DNA from: an uncultured Massilia sp.
GTDB lineage: Bacteria > Pseudomonadota > Gammaproteobacteria > Burkholderiales > Burkholderiaceae
Assembly: GCA_946886065.1 (NCBI GenBank)
Contig: CAMPHU010000009.1
Location: forward strand, 1-49,808
DNA: 49,808 nucleotides
Reading direction: 5' to 3'
The position numbers were made by a program, and so were the translations under genes. The notes under the pieces are model-generated. The model ran no database searches and was not told the DNA's origin. It saw only the letters and a program-made list of their open reading frames with translations. Below are positions 28,009 to 36,334 of the stretch, piece after piece (the first letter of the stretch is position 1; each line of letters starts with the position of its first letter).

Positions 28009-28022
28009 ATTCAATTATGAAT
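28009..28022. promoter_or_regulatory. candidate LysR operator ATTCA-N4-TGAAT
   Basis: A perfect 5-bp inverted repeat with four AT bases between, just downstream of the TATAAT, between the divergent tarD and lysR genes. It would suit autorepression and tarD control by the LysR protein. Confidence 0.5.
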
Positions 28023-28031
28023 TAACTCAAA

Positions 28032-28985
28032 GTGAAGACTGAGCCGACTTCCGACATGCAGTTTTTCGTCCTGGTGGCCCGGCACGGCAGCCTGGCCGCC
28101 GCCGCGCGGGCGCTGGACCTGACGCCGCCGGCGGCCACCAAGCGCCTGGCGGCGCTCGAAGCCCGGCTGGGCGTGCGCCTGCTGAACCGCAGCACCCGCA
28201 GTCTCAGCCTGACGAGCGAAGGCGAAACCTATCTCCAGCATGCGACGCGCATCCTGGCCGACGTCAAGGACATGGAAGACGCGGTCTCGCAGGGCCGCGC
28301 CACGCCCAAGGGACTGCTGCGGGTGAACGCCACCCTCGGTTTCGGCCGCACGACCATCGCGCCGCTGGTCTCGCGTTTTTCGGCGCGCTATCCCGACGTG
28401 GAAGTGCAGATGGAGGTGACCGACAAGCCGGTCGACCTGGTCGAGAGCGGGTTCGACCTGGCGATCCGCTTCGGGGCGCTGCCGGACAAGCGCCTGAATG
28501 CGCGCCGCATCATGTCGAACCGGCGCTTCCTGTGCGCGTCGCCGGGCTACCTCGAGCGCCACGGCACGCCGGCGAGCCTGGCGGACCTGGCCGATCACCG
28601 CTGCATTATCCACCGGCAGAACGACGACGCCTACGGCATCTGGCGCTTCCAGCACCAGGAGCATACCGAGGTCGTCAAGGTGCACGGCAACTTGTCGAGC
28701 AATGATGGCGACATCGTCCTCGGCTGGGCGCTGGACGGCCACGGCATCCTGATCCGCTCGGAATGGGACCTGGCCAGGTATCTCGACAGTGGCAGGCTGC
28801 GCATCGTGCTGCCCGGGTTCACGCTGCCGTCGGCGGACCTGTTCGTGTACTACCCGAGCCAGCGCAACCAGACTGTCCGCGCGCGTGCCTTCATCGATTT
28901 CCTGGCGGAGCACTTCAAGGGCGGGAAGGACCGTGGATCGCCGCGAAAGCGCAGTCCGGACGGTCCGCAATCTACTTCAATATGA
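28032..28985 (+). CDS. LysR-type regulator, divergent from tarD
   Basis: 317 residues from a GTG. The winged helix-turn-helix is at the N-terminus (MQFFVLVARHGSLAAAARAL, then TPPAATKRLAALEARLGVRL). The effector domain follows (GLLRVNATLGFGRTTIAPL, DLAIRFGALPDKRLNARR, GWALDGHGILIRSEWDLARY). It is transcribed away from the tartrate dehydratase gene with a 97-base gap holding a -10 and a dyad, so it probably responds to tartrate or a related hydroxy acid; the ligand is inferred. It is closely similar throughout to the second LysR protein at 29982. The C-terminus has a basic extension (SPRKRSPDG) and overlaps the convergent EEP gene by 14 bases. Confidence 0.93.
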   Translation: MKTEPTSDMQFFVLVARHGSLAAAARALDLTPPAATKRLAALEARLGVRLLNRSTRSLSLTSEGETYLQHATRILADVKDMEDAVSQGRATPKGLLRVNATLGFGRTTIAPLVSRFSARYPDVEVQMEVTDKPVDLVESGFDLAIRFGALPDKRLNARRIMSNRRFLCASPGYLERHGTPASLADLADHRCIIHRQNDDAYGIWRFQHQEHTEVVKVHGNLSSNDGDIVLGWALDGHGILIRSEWDLARYLDSGRLRIVLPGFTLPSADLFVYYPSQRNQTVRARAFIDFLAEHFKGGKDRGSPRKRSPDGPQSTSI

Positions 28986-29844
28986 TGCGCGCGACCACTG
29001 GGTGATGGTCGGATGGATAGCGCCGGTCGAGCGAATCGCTCAGCACCGCATACTTGAGGACCTCGGCATGCCGGTCGACGAAAATATAGTCGATGCGGTC
29101 GTTCATTGCCGCATCCAGGCGGAAGTTGTTGAAGGTCCCTGTCGGCCCATACGGAGGCGCCTTGCTGACCCGGGCGGCATCGCGCATCGCCTTCGCCATG
29201 GTCTGCATCTGTGCGGTTTCGGGTGTGGAGTTGAAGTCGCCCACGCAAATGGCCGGCTCGCCGCGGGTGATCTCGGCGATCTTGCGCAGCACCAGATCGG
29301 CCGAGGCGCGGCGCGCCAGTTCGCCTTCATGGTCGAAATGCACTGAAAATACGAAGAACACGCGCGCGCTGCCGCGGTCGCGCAGGCGCGCCCAGGACAC
29401 GAGGCGGTGGCAGCATGTGGCATCCCAGCCGAGCGAGGGGCGGTCGGGCGTTTCGCTAAGCCAGAAGTCGCCCTTGCCCAGCAGCGCGAAACGGCTCTTG
29501 CGGAAGAAAATGGCGGAATGTTCGCCCGCCTGCTTGCCGTCGTCGCGGCCGACGCCGACATGGTCGAATTCCTCCATCTGGGCCAGGTCGGCGATCTGGC
29601 CGGCGAGCCCTTCCTGCGTGCCGATGATGTCGAACTCGTGATAGCGGATCAGCGCCTTGACCATGTCCTTGCGCGCGGGCCAGGCGTTGGGGCCATCCGC
29701 GGCATTGTTGTAGCGCAGGTTATAGCTGGCGACATTGATCGGCTCCGTAGAAGAGGGCGCGGCCGACGCCGCAGGAGTCCATGCCATGCCGGTCAGGATG
29801 GCGTACGCGAAGATGCGGAGCAAAGGCGAAAAGAGGGTGTTCAT
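28972..29844 (-). CDS. secreted endonuclease/exonuclease/phosphatase family protein
   Basis: 290 residues with a signal peptide (hydrophobic FAYAILTGMAWTPAASAAPS). The EEP (DNase I-like) fold is marked by INVASYNLRYNN (metal-binding Asn), FDIIGTQEGL (catalytic Glu), FSVHFDHEGELARRASADLV (His), AICVGDFNSTPET (Asp/Asn pair) and the terminal RRYPSDHHPVVARI (Asp-His). All active-site positions are present, so it should be a functional Mg2+-dependent hydrolase in the periplasm or outside. The substrate may be a phosphodiester, sphingomyelin-like lipid or nucleic acid; sequence does not decide. Position between two sugar-acid regulators may be incidental. Confidence 0.9.
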   Translation of the reverse strand: MNTLFSPLLRIFAYAILTGMAWTPAASAAPSSTEPINVASYNLRYNNAADGPNAWPARKDMVKALIRYHEFDIIGTQEGLAGQIADLAQMEEFDHVGVGRDDGKQAGEHSAIFFRKSRFALLGKGDFWLSETPDRPSLGWDATCCHRLVSWARLRDRGSARVFFVFSVHFDHEGELARRASADLVLRKIAEITRGEPAICVGDFNSTPETAQMQTMAKAMRDAARVSKAPPYGPTGTFNNFRLDAAMNDRIDYIFVDRHAEVLKYAVLSDSLDRRYPSDHHPVVARIILK

Positions 29845-29910
29845 GGTGATCGTCCTGAAAAACGCGAGCTTGCAGAGTTAATCACATTCCGCTGCCCATG
29901 TTCTCCAAAC

Positions 29911-29964
29911 GGGCGAACGGAGATGCTGTTTAGCTCGTTTGCTGAAAACAGCCCACGTTCGCCC
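29911..29964. repeat. large nested inverted repeat
   Basis: Outer arms GGGCGAACG (29911-29919) and CGTTCGCCC (29956-29964), inner arms GCTGTTT (29925-29931) and AAACAGC (29946-29952). It lies just downstream of the LysR gene at 29982 (minus strand) and upstream of the EEP gene. It may act as a terminator-like hairpin without a T-run, or as a protein-binding site. Confidence 0.7.
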
Positions 29965-29981
29965 AGGTCCGGCCCGGGACC

Positions 29982-30917
29982 TTACCAGAGCAGTTCTCCG
30001 TCGCTCATGCCGGACCGCCCCGTGCTGCGCTTGTCCGCGAAAGCGTCGAGCATGAAGTCGACCATCGCCCGGGTCTTGGCCTGCAAATGGCTCCTGGTCG
30101 GGAACAGCATGTAGATGTCGGCCGGCGGCAGGATCCAGTCCGCCAGCACCGGGCGCAGGCGGCCGGAGCGCAGGTAGGGCGCGACATCCCACTCCGAGCG
30201 CAGCACGATGCCGTGGCCGTCGAGCGCCCACGCGAGCGCCGCCTCGCCGTCGTTGGTGCTCAGCTGGCCCCTGACCTTGACGGTTTCCTGCCGCGCCCCG
30301 GAGCGGAAGTGCCACTGCCCGAAGATTTCGTCGCTCTCGCGCAGCACGATGCAGCTGTGGTTGTGCAGGTCGCGCGGCGCGGCCGGCATGCCGCGCGCCG
30401 CGATATACGAGGGAGCGGCGCACAGGAAGCGGCGGTTGTCGGCCAGCTTGCGCGCCGTGAGCCGGGCGTCCGGCTGTTCCCCGAAACGGAAGGCCAGGTC
30501 GTAACCCTGTTCCACCAGGTTCACCGGACGGTCGGTGAGGTGCAGCTGCACCTCGACCTCGGGATACTCGACCGCGAAGCGCGACAGCTGCGGCGTCACA
30601 TGCCTGCGCCCGAAGCCCAGGGTGGCGCTGACCCGCAGCAAGCCCTGCGGGACGACACTGCCGCCCGAGATCTTGCGCTCCAGCGCCTCCAGCTCGAGCA
30701 CCAGGCGCTCGCCCTCCGCCAGATAGGTTTCGCCCTCCGGCGTCAGGCTCATCCTGCGCGTGGTCCGGTTGAGCAGCCTGACCCGCAGGCGCCCCTCGAT
30801 GGCCGCCAGCCGCTTGCTCACCGCAGGGGGCGTGATGCCCAGCTCCTGGGCCGCTGCGGCCAGGCTGCCCTGGCGGACCAGCAGCGAAAAGAACGACAAA
30901 TCCGATATCCCGTCCAT
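29982..30917 (-). CDS. LysR-type regulator, divergent from Bug/leuCD genes
   Basis: 311 residues. N-terminal DNA-binding region (FFSLLVRQGSLAAAAQELG, TPPAVSKRLAAIEGRLRVRL) and effector domain (GLLRVSATLGFGRRHVTPQL, DLAFRFGEQPDARLTARKL, ALDGHGIVLRSEWDVAPYL). It is very similar in order and motifs to the regulator at 28032, so the two are likely paralogs. It is transcribed away from the Bug receptor gene with a 108-base gap that would hold the shared operators, and so probably regulates the receptor and hydro-lyase genes in response to their substrate. Function assigned by context. Confidence 0.93.
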   Translation of the reverse strand: MDGISDLSFFSLLVRQGSLAAAAQELGITPPAVSKRLAAIEGRLRVRLLNRTTRRMSLTPEGETYLAEGERLVLELEALERKISGGSVVPQGLLRVSATLGFGRRHVTPQLSRFAVEYPEVEVQLHLTDRPVNLVEQGYDLAFRFGEQPDARLTARKLADNRRFLCAAPSYIAARGMPAAPRDLHNHSCIVLRESDEIFGQWHFRSGARQETVKVRGQLSTNDGEAALAWALDGHGIVLRSEWDVAPYLRSGRLRPVLADWILPPADIYMLFPTRSHLQAKTRAMVDFMLDAFADKRSTGRSGMSDGELLW

Positions 30918-31025
30918 TCGTAACCTGTGCGACCTAATGAAATGCCAAAAGGTGAATTATATCGGTGAGTTTTTTGAATATGATGATCCTGCAGTTAAAA
31001 AAATCTGACGAACGGAGGAGACCCC

Positions 31026-31985
31026 ATGAAGCTGAAACTCGCGCTGCTCGCCGCAGCGGCTTTTGCATCGACCGCTGCATCCGCCCAACATTATCCGACC
31101 CGCCCGATCCGCCTGGTCGTGCCCTATGCGCCCGGCGGCAGCGCCGACATCGTGGCGCGCCGCATCGTCGACGAGTGGGCCAAGGCGGCCGGCGGCAGCA
31201 TCTATGTGGAGAACAAGGCTGGCGCGGGCGGCAACATCGGCGTCGACGCGGTGGCCAAGGCCGATCCGGATGGCTACACCATCGGCCTGCAGACGGTCTC
31301 GCTGGCCATCAACCCTGCGCTCTTCCCCAAGCTTCCCTACAACACCCTGAAGGACCTGGCGCCGATCGGCATGGTCGCCTCGTCCCAGCACGTCCTGGTC
31401 GTCAATCCGGCCTTCCCGGGCAAGGACACCAGGGCGCTGCTGGCCGCCGCCCAGTCCAAGCCCGGCAAGTTCAACTACGGCTCGGCGGGACCGGGCAGCA
31501 CCTTCCACATGGCGGCCGAACTGTTCAAGGACGTCACCCGCACCGAGATCACCCACGTGCCGTATAAAGGCGGCGGCCCGGCGCTGCTCGATACGATGGC
31601 CGGCATGGTCGACATGAGCTTCCCGGTCCTGTCCGCGGCCGTGCCGCACCTCCGCGCCGGCAAGCTGCGCGCGATCGGCGTCACCGGGCCTAAACGCTCC
31701 CCGCTGCTGCCCGACGTGCCGACCCTGCAGGAATCGGGCGCCACCGGCTACAACTTCGAAACCTGGTTCATGGTCTTCGCGCCGGCGAATACGCCCAAGC
31801 CCGTCATCGACAAGCTCAACGCGTCGCTCAACAAGGCGCTCAATTCGCCCGAGCTGAAGGACAAGCTGGTCAAGGACGGCTTCGATCCGTCGCCGTCGAC
31901 GCCGGCCCAGGCCCAGGCGCGGCTGGCGCAGGAACTGCCGCTGTGGGCCAAGCTGATCAAGGAACGCGGCATCACTACGGAATAA
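31026..31985 (+). CDS. Bug-family (TctC) extracytoplasmic solute receptor
   Basis: 319 residues with a signal peptide (LKLALLAAAAFASTAASAQ) and the Bug signatures YPTRPIRLVVPYAPGGSADI, VENKAGAGGNIGVDAVAKA, GYTIGLQTVSLAINPAL, ITHVPYKGGGPALLDTMAG and APANTPKPVIDKLNASLN. It binds carboxylates in the periplasm for TctAB-type transporters; no tctA or tctB gene is next to it, as is usual for the many orphan Bug genes of Burkholderiales. A GGAGGAG ribosome site precedes the ATG. The leuC/leuD-like genes follow 28 bases later, so the ligand is likely the acid those enzymes use. Confidence 0.94.
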   Translation: MKLKLALLAAAAFASTAASAQHYPTRPIRLVVPYAPGGSADIVARRIVDEWAKAAGGSIYVENKAGAGGNIGVDAVAKADPDGYTIGLQTVSLAINPALFPKLPYNTLKDLAPIGMVASSQHVLVVNPAFPGKDTRALLAAAQSKPGKFNYGSAGPGSTFHMAAELFKDVTRTEITHVPYKGGGPALLDTMAGMVDMSFPVLSAAVPHLRAGKLRAIGVTGPKRSPLLPDVPTLQESGATGYNFETWFMVFAPANTPKPVIDKLNASLNKALNSPELKDKLVKDGFDPSPSTPAQAQARLAQELPLWAKLIKERGITTE

Positions 31986-32013
31986 ACCCGCTGAATCAAC
32001 AACGAATCGACAC

Positions 32014-33414
32014 ATGAGCAAGACTCTTTACCGAAAACTGGTGGACTCGCACACGGTCGCGCAGCTGGACGAGGACAACGTCCTGCTGTACGCCGACCTG
32101 CACCTGATGAACGAGTACACCAGTCCCCAGGCCTTCGCCGGCCTGGACGCGCGCGGACTGCGCACCCTCTACCCGGGCCAGAACGTGGCCACGGTCAGCC
32201 ATATCATTCCCACGCATGCGGACAAGTTCCGCATCATCGAGGATGCGGATTCCGCGCTGCAGGCCACTAACCTCAAGCGCAACTGCGAGCGCCAGGGCAT
32301 CCCGCTGTTCGACACCAACGACCGCTGGCAGGGCATCGAGCACGTGATCGCGCCCGAGCATGGCATGATCCGGCCGGGGATGGTCGTCATCTGCGGCGAC
32401 AGCCATACCACCACCTACGGCGCCCTCGGCGCCCTGGGCTTCGGCATCGGCACCACCGAGGTCGAGCACCTGCTGGCCACGCAGACCCTGGTCTACCGCC
32501 TGGCGAAGGACATGCGCATCCGGATCGACGGCACGCTCCCGCCAGGCACCACGGCCAAGGACATGATCCTGATGGTCATCGCGCGCATCGGCGCTCAAGG
32601 AGCCCGGGGCTATGTCGTCGAGTTCTGCGGCACCGCGATCGACGCCCTCAGTACCGAAGCGCGCTTCACCCTCTGCAACATGGCGGTCGAAGCCGGCGCG
32701 CGCGGGGCGCTGATCGCGCCCGACGAGACAGCCATCGACTACGTGCTGGCCCACTGCCCGGACCTGGCCGGCGACGCCGACATGCAACAGCGCGCGCTGG
32801 AACAATGGCGCCTGCTGGCCAGCGACCCCGACGCGCGCTTCGACGCCGAGCACCGTTTCAGTACCGCCGGGCTGGCGCCGACCGTCACCTGGGGTACCAG
32901 CCCGGACCAGGCCTTGCCGGTGACCAGCGCCATTCCGGCGCCGGCGAACGCATCCGATGCAAGGGCGCTGCAGTACACGGGCCTCAGCAGCGGCATGGCG
33001 CTGGAAGGCCTCGCGATCCAGCACGTGTTCATCGGCTCCTGCACCAATGGCCGCATCGAGGACTTGCGCGCGGTGGTCGACGTGATCGGCGAGCGCAAGG
33101 TGGCGCCCGGCGTGCGCGCCATGGTGGTGCCCGGATCGGGCGCGGTGAGAGACCAGGCGGAGCGCGAAGGGATCGCCGCCAAACTGGTCGCGGCCGGCTT
33201 CGAATGGCGCAAGCCGGGCTGCTCGATGTGCCTGGCCATGAACGACGACGTGCTGGCGCCGGGTACGCGCTGCGCCTCCACCACCAACCGGAATTTCGAG
33301 GGCCGCCAGGGGCGGGGCGCCATTACCCACCTGATGAGCCCCGCCATGGCCGCCGCCGCGGCGGTCACCGGCAAGATCACCGACGTACGAAAGCTGCTGG
33401 CACACCATGAATAA
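32014..33414 (+). CDS. leuC: LeuC-type hydro-lyase large subunit (aconitase superfamily)
   Basis: 466 residues, normal length for bacterial LeuC. The [4Fe-4S] ligands are Cys343 (FIGSCTNGR) and Cys403/Cys406 (KPGCSMC). The family motif GDSHTTTYGALGALGFGIG is intact. The substrate-region segment that reads DRHLVHEVTSPQAF in classical LeuC is DLHLMNEYTSPQAF here, so it may act on another acid (citramalate, dimethylmalate or a tartrate-like substrate). The location beside a Bug receptor and LysR gene, not with leuB, supports a catabolic paralog rather than leucine synthesis. The symbol denotes family only. It overlaps leuD by 8 bases. Confidence 0.9.
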   Translation: MSKTLYRKLVDSHTVAQLDEDNVLLYADLHLMNEYTSPQAFAGLDARGLRTLYPGQNVATVSHIIPTHADKFRIIEDADSALQATNLKRNCERQGIPLFDTNDRWQGIEHVIAPEHGMIRPGMVVICGDSHTTTYGALGALGFGIGTTEVEHLLATQTLVYRLAKDMRIRIDGTLPPGTTAKDMILMVIARIGAQGARGYVVEFCGTAIDALSTEARFTLCNMAVEAGARGALIAPDETAIDYVLAHCPDLAGDADMQQRALEQWRLLASDPDARFDAEHRFSTAGLAPTVTWGTSPDQALPVTSAIPAPANASDARALQYTGLSSGMALEGLAIQHVFIGSCTNGRIEDLRAVVDVIGERKVAPGVRAMVVPGSGAVRDQAEREGIAAKLVAAGFEWRKPGCSMCLAMNDDVLAPGTRCASTTNRNFEGRQGRGAITHLMSPAMAAAAAVTGKITDVRKLLAHHE

Positions 33415-34051
33415 GCACACCATCATCGAGGGCAGCGCGGCGCCGCTCCCCATCGCCAACCTCGACACCGACCAGATCATGCCGAAGCAGTTCTTGCGCG
33501 GCATCGACAAGGCGGGACTGGACCGCGGCGTCCTGTACGACCTGCGCTTCGACGGCCAGGGACAGGCGCGCCCGGACTTCGTCCTGAACCAGCCGGCCTA
33601 TGCCGGTGCGCCCATCCTGCTGGGCGGCGCGAATTTCGGCTGCGGCTCGAGCCGGGAGCACGCGGTGTGGGGACTCCAGCAGTTCGGCGTGCGCGCGGTG
33701 ATCGCCTCGGGCTTCGGCGAGATCTTCTACTCCAACGCCATGAACAACGGCCTGATGCTGGCGACCGTGTCGGAAGAAGATGCGCAGCGCCTGTTCGCCG
33801 AGGCGGCGTCCGGCGCGCCGATGCAGGTGCGGATCGACGTCGAACGGCTCGAGGTGAGCAGCGCCACGGGGACGGCGCGCTTCATCCTGAGCGATCGCCA
33901 TCGACGGATGTTCATGGACGGGCTGGACATGCTGGGTTCCTCGCTCCAGCACCTGCCGGCGATCCATGCCTTCGCGGAGCGCTGGCATGCGGCGAATCCC
34001 TGGCTGAAGAACGTCGCCGCCGCAAGCAGGGCCAGGATCGACCGGCCCTGA
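33407..34051 (+). CDS. leuD: LeuD-type hydro-lyase small subunit
   Basis: 214 residues. It shows the swivelling-domain motifs NLDTDQIMPKQFLRGIDKAG, LGGANFGCGSSREHAVWGLQ and FGVRAVIASGFGEIFYSNAM, all of the LeuD type, close to the full length of bacterial LeuD. In classical LeuD the motif is NFGCGSSREHAPWAL; here Val replaces Pro. The small subunit sets much of substrate specificity in the LeuCD heterodimer and contacts the substrate carboxylates. It begins 8 bases inside leuC, ensuring paired synthesis. The symbol denotes family; catabolic use is inferred from context. It ends 4 bases before the convergent DUF5694 gene. Confidence 0.9.
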   Translation: MNKHTIIEGSAAPLPIANLDTDQIMPKQFLRGIDKAGLDRGVLYDLRFDGQGQARPDFVLNQPAYAGAPILLGGANFGCGSSREHAVWGLQQFGVRAVIASGFGEIFYSNAMNNGLMLATVSEEDAQRLFAEAASGAPMQVRIDVERLEVSSATGTARFILSDRHRRMFMDGLDMLGSSLQHLPAIHAFAERWHAANPWLKNVAAASRARIDRP

Positions 34052-34055
34052 CGGA

Positions 34056-35120
34056 TTAGTCGAGTACGCGCCGCGCGTCGGCCAGGCGCAGGTCGTGCAT
34101 CTGGTCGAGGTAGGCGTCGAGGTAGCCCTTGTGCGACGCGCCCACCAGCACCAGGGTGCGGGCGCCGATGCGCGCGTTCATGAGTTCGCGGATATTGGCG
34201 GCCATGCGCAGGTTGCGGGTTTCCCAGTAGCCGACGTAGTCGCGTCCGTAGCGCTGGGGCGAGGGTTCTTCCAGGGCCGCGCCGAAATCGTTGTCGAAGA
34301 CGAGCTGCCACTGGTCGGGCGCGTTCAGCGCCCGGTACATGGCCAGCACCCCTTCCTGCGTGCCGATGCGCGCGAATATCTCCTCATCCTGTTGCTTGCG
34401 CCTGGCGCCGGCGGGGTTGTCCCATGCTTTCATGAGCGCAGCGCCGTAGCGCTTCCGGTCCGCGTCGTCCTTCATCGGCTGGTCCGCGGTGTGGTCGTCG
34501 AAGGCGTGCAGGCGCTCGAGGCCCAGGCGCGCCGCCAGCGGGGCGGCGATCAGGTAGAACTCGTTGCGCTTCACGCGCAGCGTGTCCAGGGCCGCCACCA
34601 GCGCGGCGCTCAGCCCGTCCCCACTCTTGCGCTCCGCCTCGGGCAGGCGCAGCCACTGGACCACGGCCGATGCCGGCTCGCCCGCCGCCAGGAACAGCGC
34701 CGCGAGGCGCCGCCGTTGCGCGGCGCTTGGCGCGGACGGCCAGGCCGCCAGCATGGACTCGACCTGCTGCGTCGCGGCCGGCACGTCGAGTCCGGTCGCG
34801 GCGCGCGCGGGCGCCGGGTCCCAGCAATAGGTGTCGATCGCATCCTGGTAGCGGTGCGGGAACTGGCGCATGAAGGCGCACTGCGTGCCGGACAGGGCTT
34901 CGATGGCGATCGCCTGCGGGCGCCATGCGGCGAGGCGCTCGTTCACCGCGGCCAGCCCGGCCGGCTGGAAGGTGGCCGGCAGTTGCGACAGGTGGGGCGT
35001 GCCGAGGACCAGGACGTCGTTCTGCGGGCCGTGCTTCGGGCCTTTCAGCTTGCCGGGTGCGAAGTCGGCGGCGCTGGCATTGACCGCAATGGCGAGAAGC
35101 AGCGCGAGTGGCAGCCGCAT
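34056..35120 (-). CDS. DUF5694 family secreted protein
   Basis: 354 residues from the ATG at 35120 with AGGAGA eight bases upstream. A signal peptide is present (LPLALLLAIAVNASAADFAP). The N-terminal region has QNDVLVLGTPHLSQLPATFQ and RPQAIAIEALSGTQC, and the C-terminus has GARTLVLVGASHKGYLDAYL, which together mark the DUF5694 / TraB-like (ChaN-Tiki) group. Relatives with the GTPH and H-x-G motifs may be metal-dependent hydrolases, but no activity is proven. It is probably periplasmic. Transcribed alone between the leuCD operon (convergent) and the copper/ABC operon (divergent). Confidence 0.8.
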   Translation of the reverse strand: MRLPLALLLAIAVNASAADFAPGKLKGPKHGPQNDVLVLGTPHLSQLPATFQPAGLAAVNERLAAWRPQAIAIEALSGTQCAFMRQFPHRYQDAIDTYCWDPAPARAATGLDVPAATQQVESMLAAWPSAPSAAQRRRLAALFLAAGEPASAVVQWLRLPEAERKSGDGLSAALVAALDTLRVKRNEFYLIAAPLAARLGLERLHAFDDHTADQPMKDDADRKRYGAALMKAWDNPAGARRKQQDEEIFARIGTQEGVLAMYRALNAPDQWQLVFDNDFGAALEEPSPQRYGRDYVGYWETRNLRMAANIRELMNARIGARTLVLVGASHKGYLDAYLDQMHDLRLADARRVLD

Positions 35121-35290
35121 GAGGCAATCTCCTGTGGTGTGATGTGCCGGCAAGCGTACAACACAGCCTTGCGGGAGGGGCGATAAATCGGATATGCATG
35201 CCCCCGGTGGCGCCGATTATGCGGATGTACTGACGCCAGGACAGCTGTTGTACAATCTGGAAACGTTTTCCTCCCGCTTTGGTCCTAGCC

Positions 35291-36334
35291 ATGATGCCTG
35301 ACGAGCCCGCCACACTCCACGCACTGCGCCGCCGGCAGGTGCTGAAAGGCGCCCTGGCGGCCGCCGCGCCCCTGGTGCTGCCGGCGCCGGCGCAGGCAGC
35401 CGAGGCGAAGCCGCTGATTGTCGGCGGCCTGCCGGTGACCTGCAACCTGACCCTCCCCATCGCCTGCCAGGCGCGCACCCGCGTCAACCAGCAGCGCGGC
35501 GCCGGACCGTCGCCCTTTGCCTACGCCAAGTTCAGCGGCTGGCCGGAGGTCAAGGAATCGCTGATGACCGGCCGCATCCAGGCTGCCTACATGCTGGCGC
35601 CGCTGGTCATGGACCTGGTCGACAGCCGCATTCCGCTCAAGATCGTCTCGCTCGGCCACCGGTCCGGCGCGGTGATCATGGTGCGCACCGATTCGCCGGC
35701 GCGGTCTTTTCGCGACCTGCGCGGCAAGAGCATCGCCATTCCCAGCCGCTTCGCGGTCGATTTCCTCTTCCTGCGCAAGATGCTGGCGCGCGCCGGCATG
35801 TCGCCCAAGGACATCACCCTGATCGAGATGGCGCCGCCGGACATGCCGGCCGCGCTGTACGCGCGCGCCGTGGACGCCTACTGCACCGGCGAGCCCTTCG
35901 GCGCCGCGGCCCAGCGCGCCGGCTATGCGCGGCCGCTGGCGATGACGCGCGACGAATGGCGCAACTACATCTGCTGCGTGCTCACCGTGCGCGAAGACTT
36001 GATCCAGTCGAACCGGCCGCTGGTGCAGGACCTGGTCAACCATATCCAGTCGGCCGGCGACTGGCTGGACCAGGGACCGGTCAACCGCGACAAGGCGGCC
36101 CACATCGCCGCCAGCCGCAGCTATTTCGGCCAGGACCCGAAGATCATCAAGTTCGTGATGGACAATCCGGAAGACCGCGTGACCTACGGCGACCTGCGCC
36201 TGATCCGCGCCGAGTTCGACGAACTGATGCAGCTGTCGGTCGAGGCGGGGACGCTCAAGCGGCCCGTGGCCTATGAGCGCTACGTCGACGAGAGCTTTTA
36301 CAGGAACATCAAACCGGTGCCGATTCCGCTGTGA
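35291..36334 (+). CDS. NMT1/NrtA-like ABC receptor with Tat signal
   Basis: 347 residues from the ATG at 35291. A Tat-type signal is visible: RRRQVLKG (13-20), then a hydrophobic stretch ALAAAAPLVLPAPAQA. The mature domain follows the CmpA/NrtA/SsuA fold (VKESLMTGRIQAAYMLAPLV, DLRGKSIAIPSRFAVDFLFL, YCTGEPFGAAAQRAGYARPL). The ligand loop region VTCNLTLPIAC contains Cys51 and Cys59, where NrtA-type proteins usually have Asp and small residues; other Cys sit in YCTGEPF and ICC. Tat export and these cysteines hint at a metal or a cofactor-loaded ligand. It heads the operon with SCO, cupredoxin, permease and ATPase genes. Confidence 0.88.
   Translation: MMPDEPATLHALRRRQVLKGALAAAAPLVLPAPAQAAEAKPLIVGGLPVTCNLTLPIACQARTRVNQQRGAGPSPFAYAKFSGWPEVKESLMTGRIQAAYMLAPLVMDLVDSRIPLKIVSLGHRSGAVIMVRTDSPARSFRDLRGKSIAIPSRFAVDFLFLRKMLARAGMSPKDITLIEMAPPDMPAALYARAVDAYCTGEPFGAAAQRAGYARPLAMTRDEWRNYICCVLTVREDLIQSNRPLVQDLVNHIQSAGDWLDQGPVNRDKAAHIAASRSYFGQDPKIIKFVMDNPEDRVTYGDLRLIRAEFDELMQLSVEAGTLKRPVAYERYVDESFYRNIKPVPIPL

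Noticed and set aside
31026..34051. leuCD as the leucine biosynthesis operon
   Set aside because: No leuA or leuB nearby; adjacent Bug receptor and LysR gene and altered LeuC residues favour a catabolic paralog.
34384..35487. Long minus-strand frame opposite and beside the DUF5694 gene
   Set aside because: Arg/Ala/Pro-rich shadow with no recognisable domain; the DUF5694 frame has a signal peptide and ribosome site.
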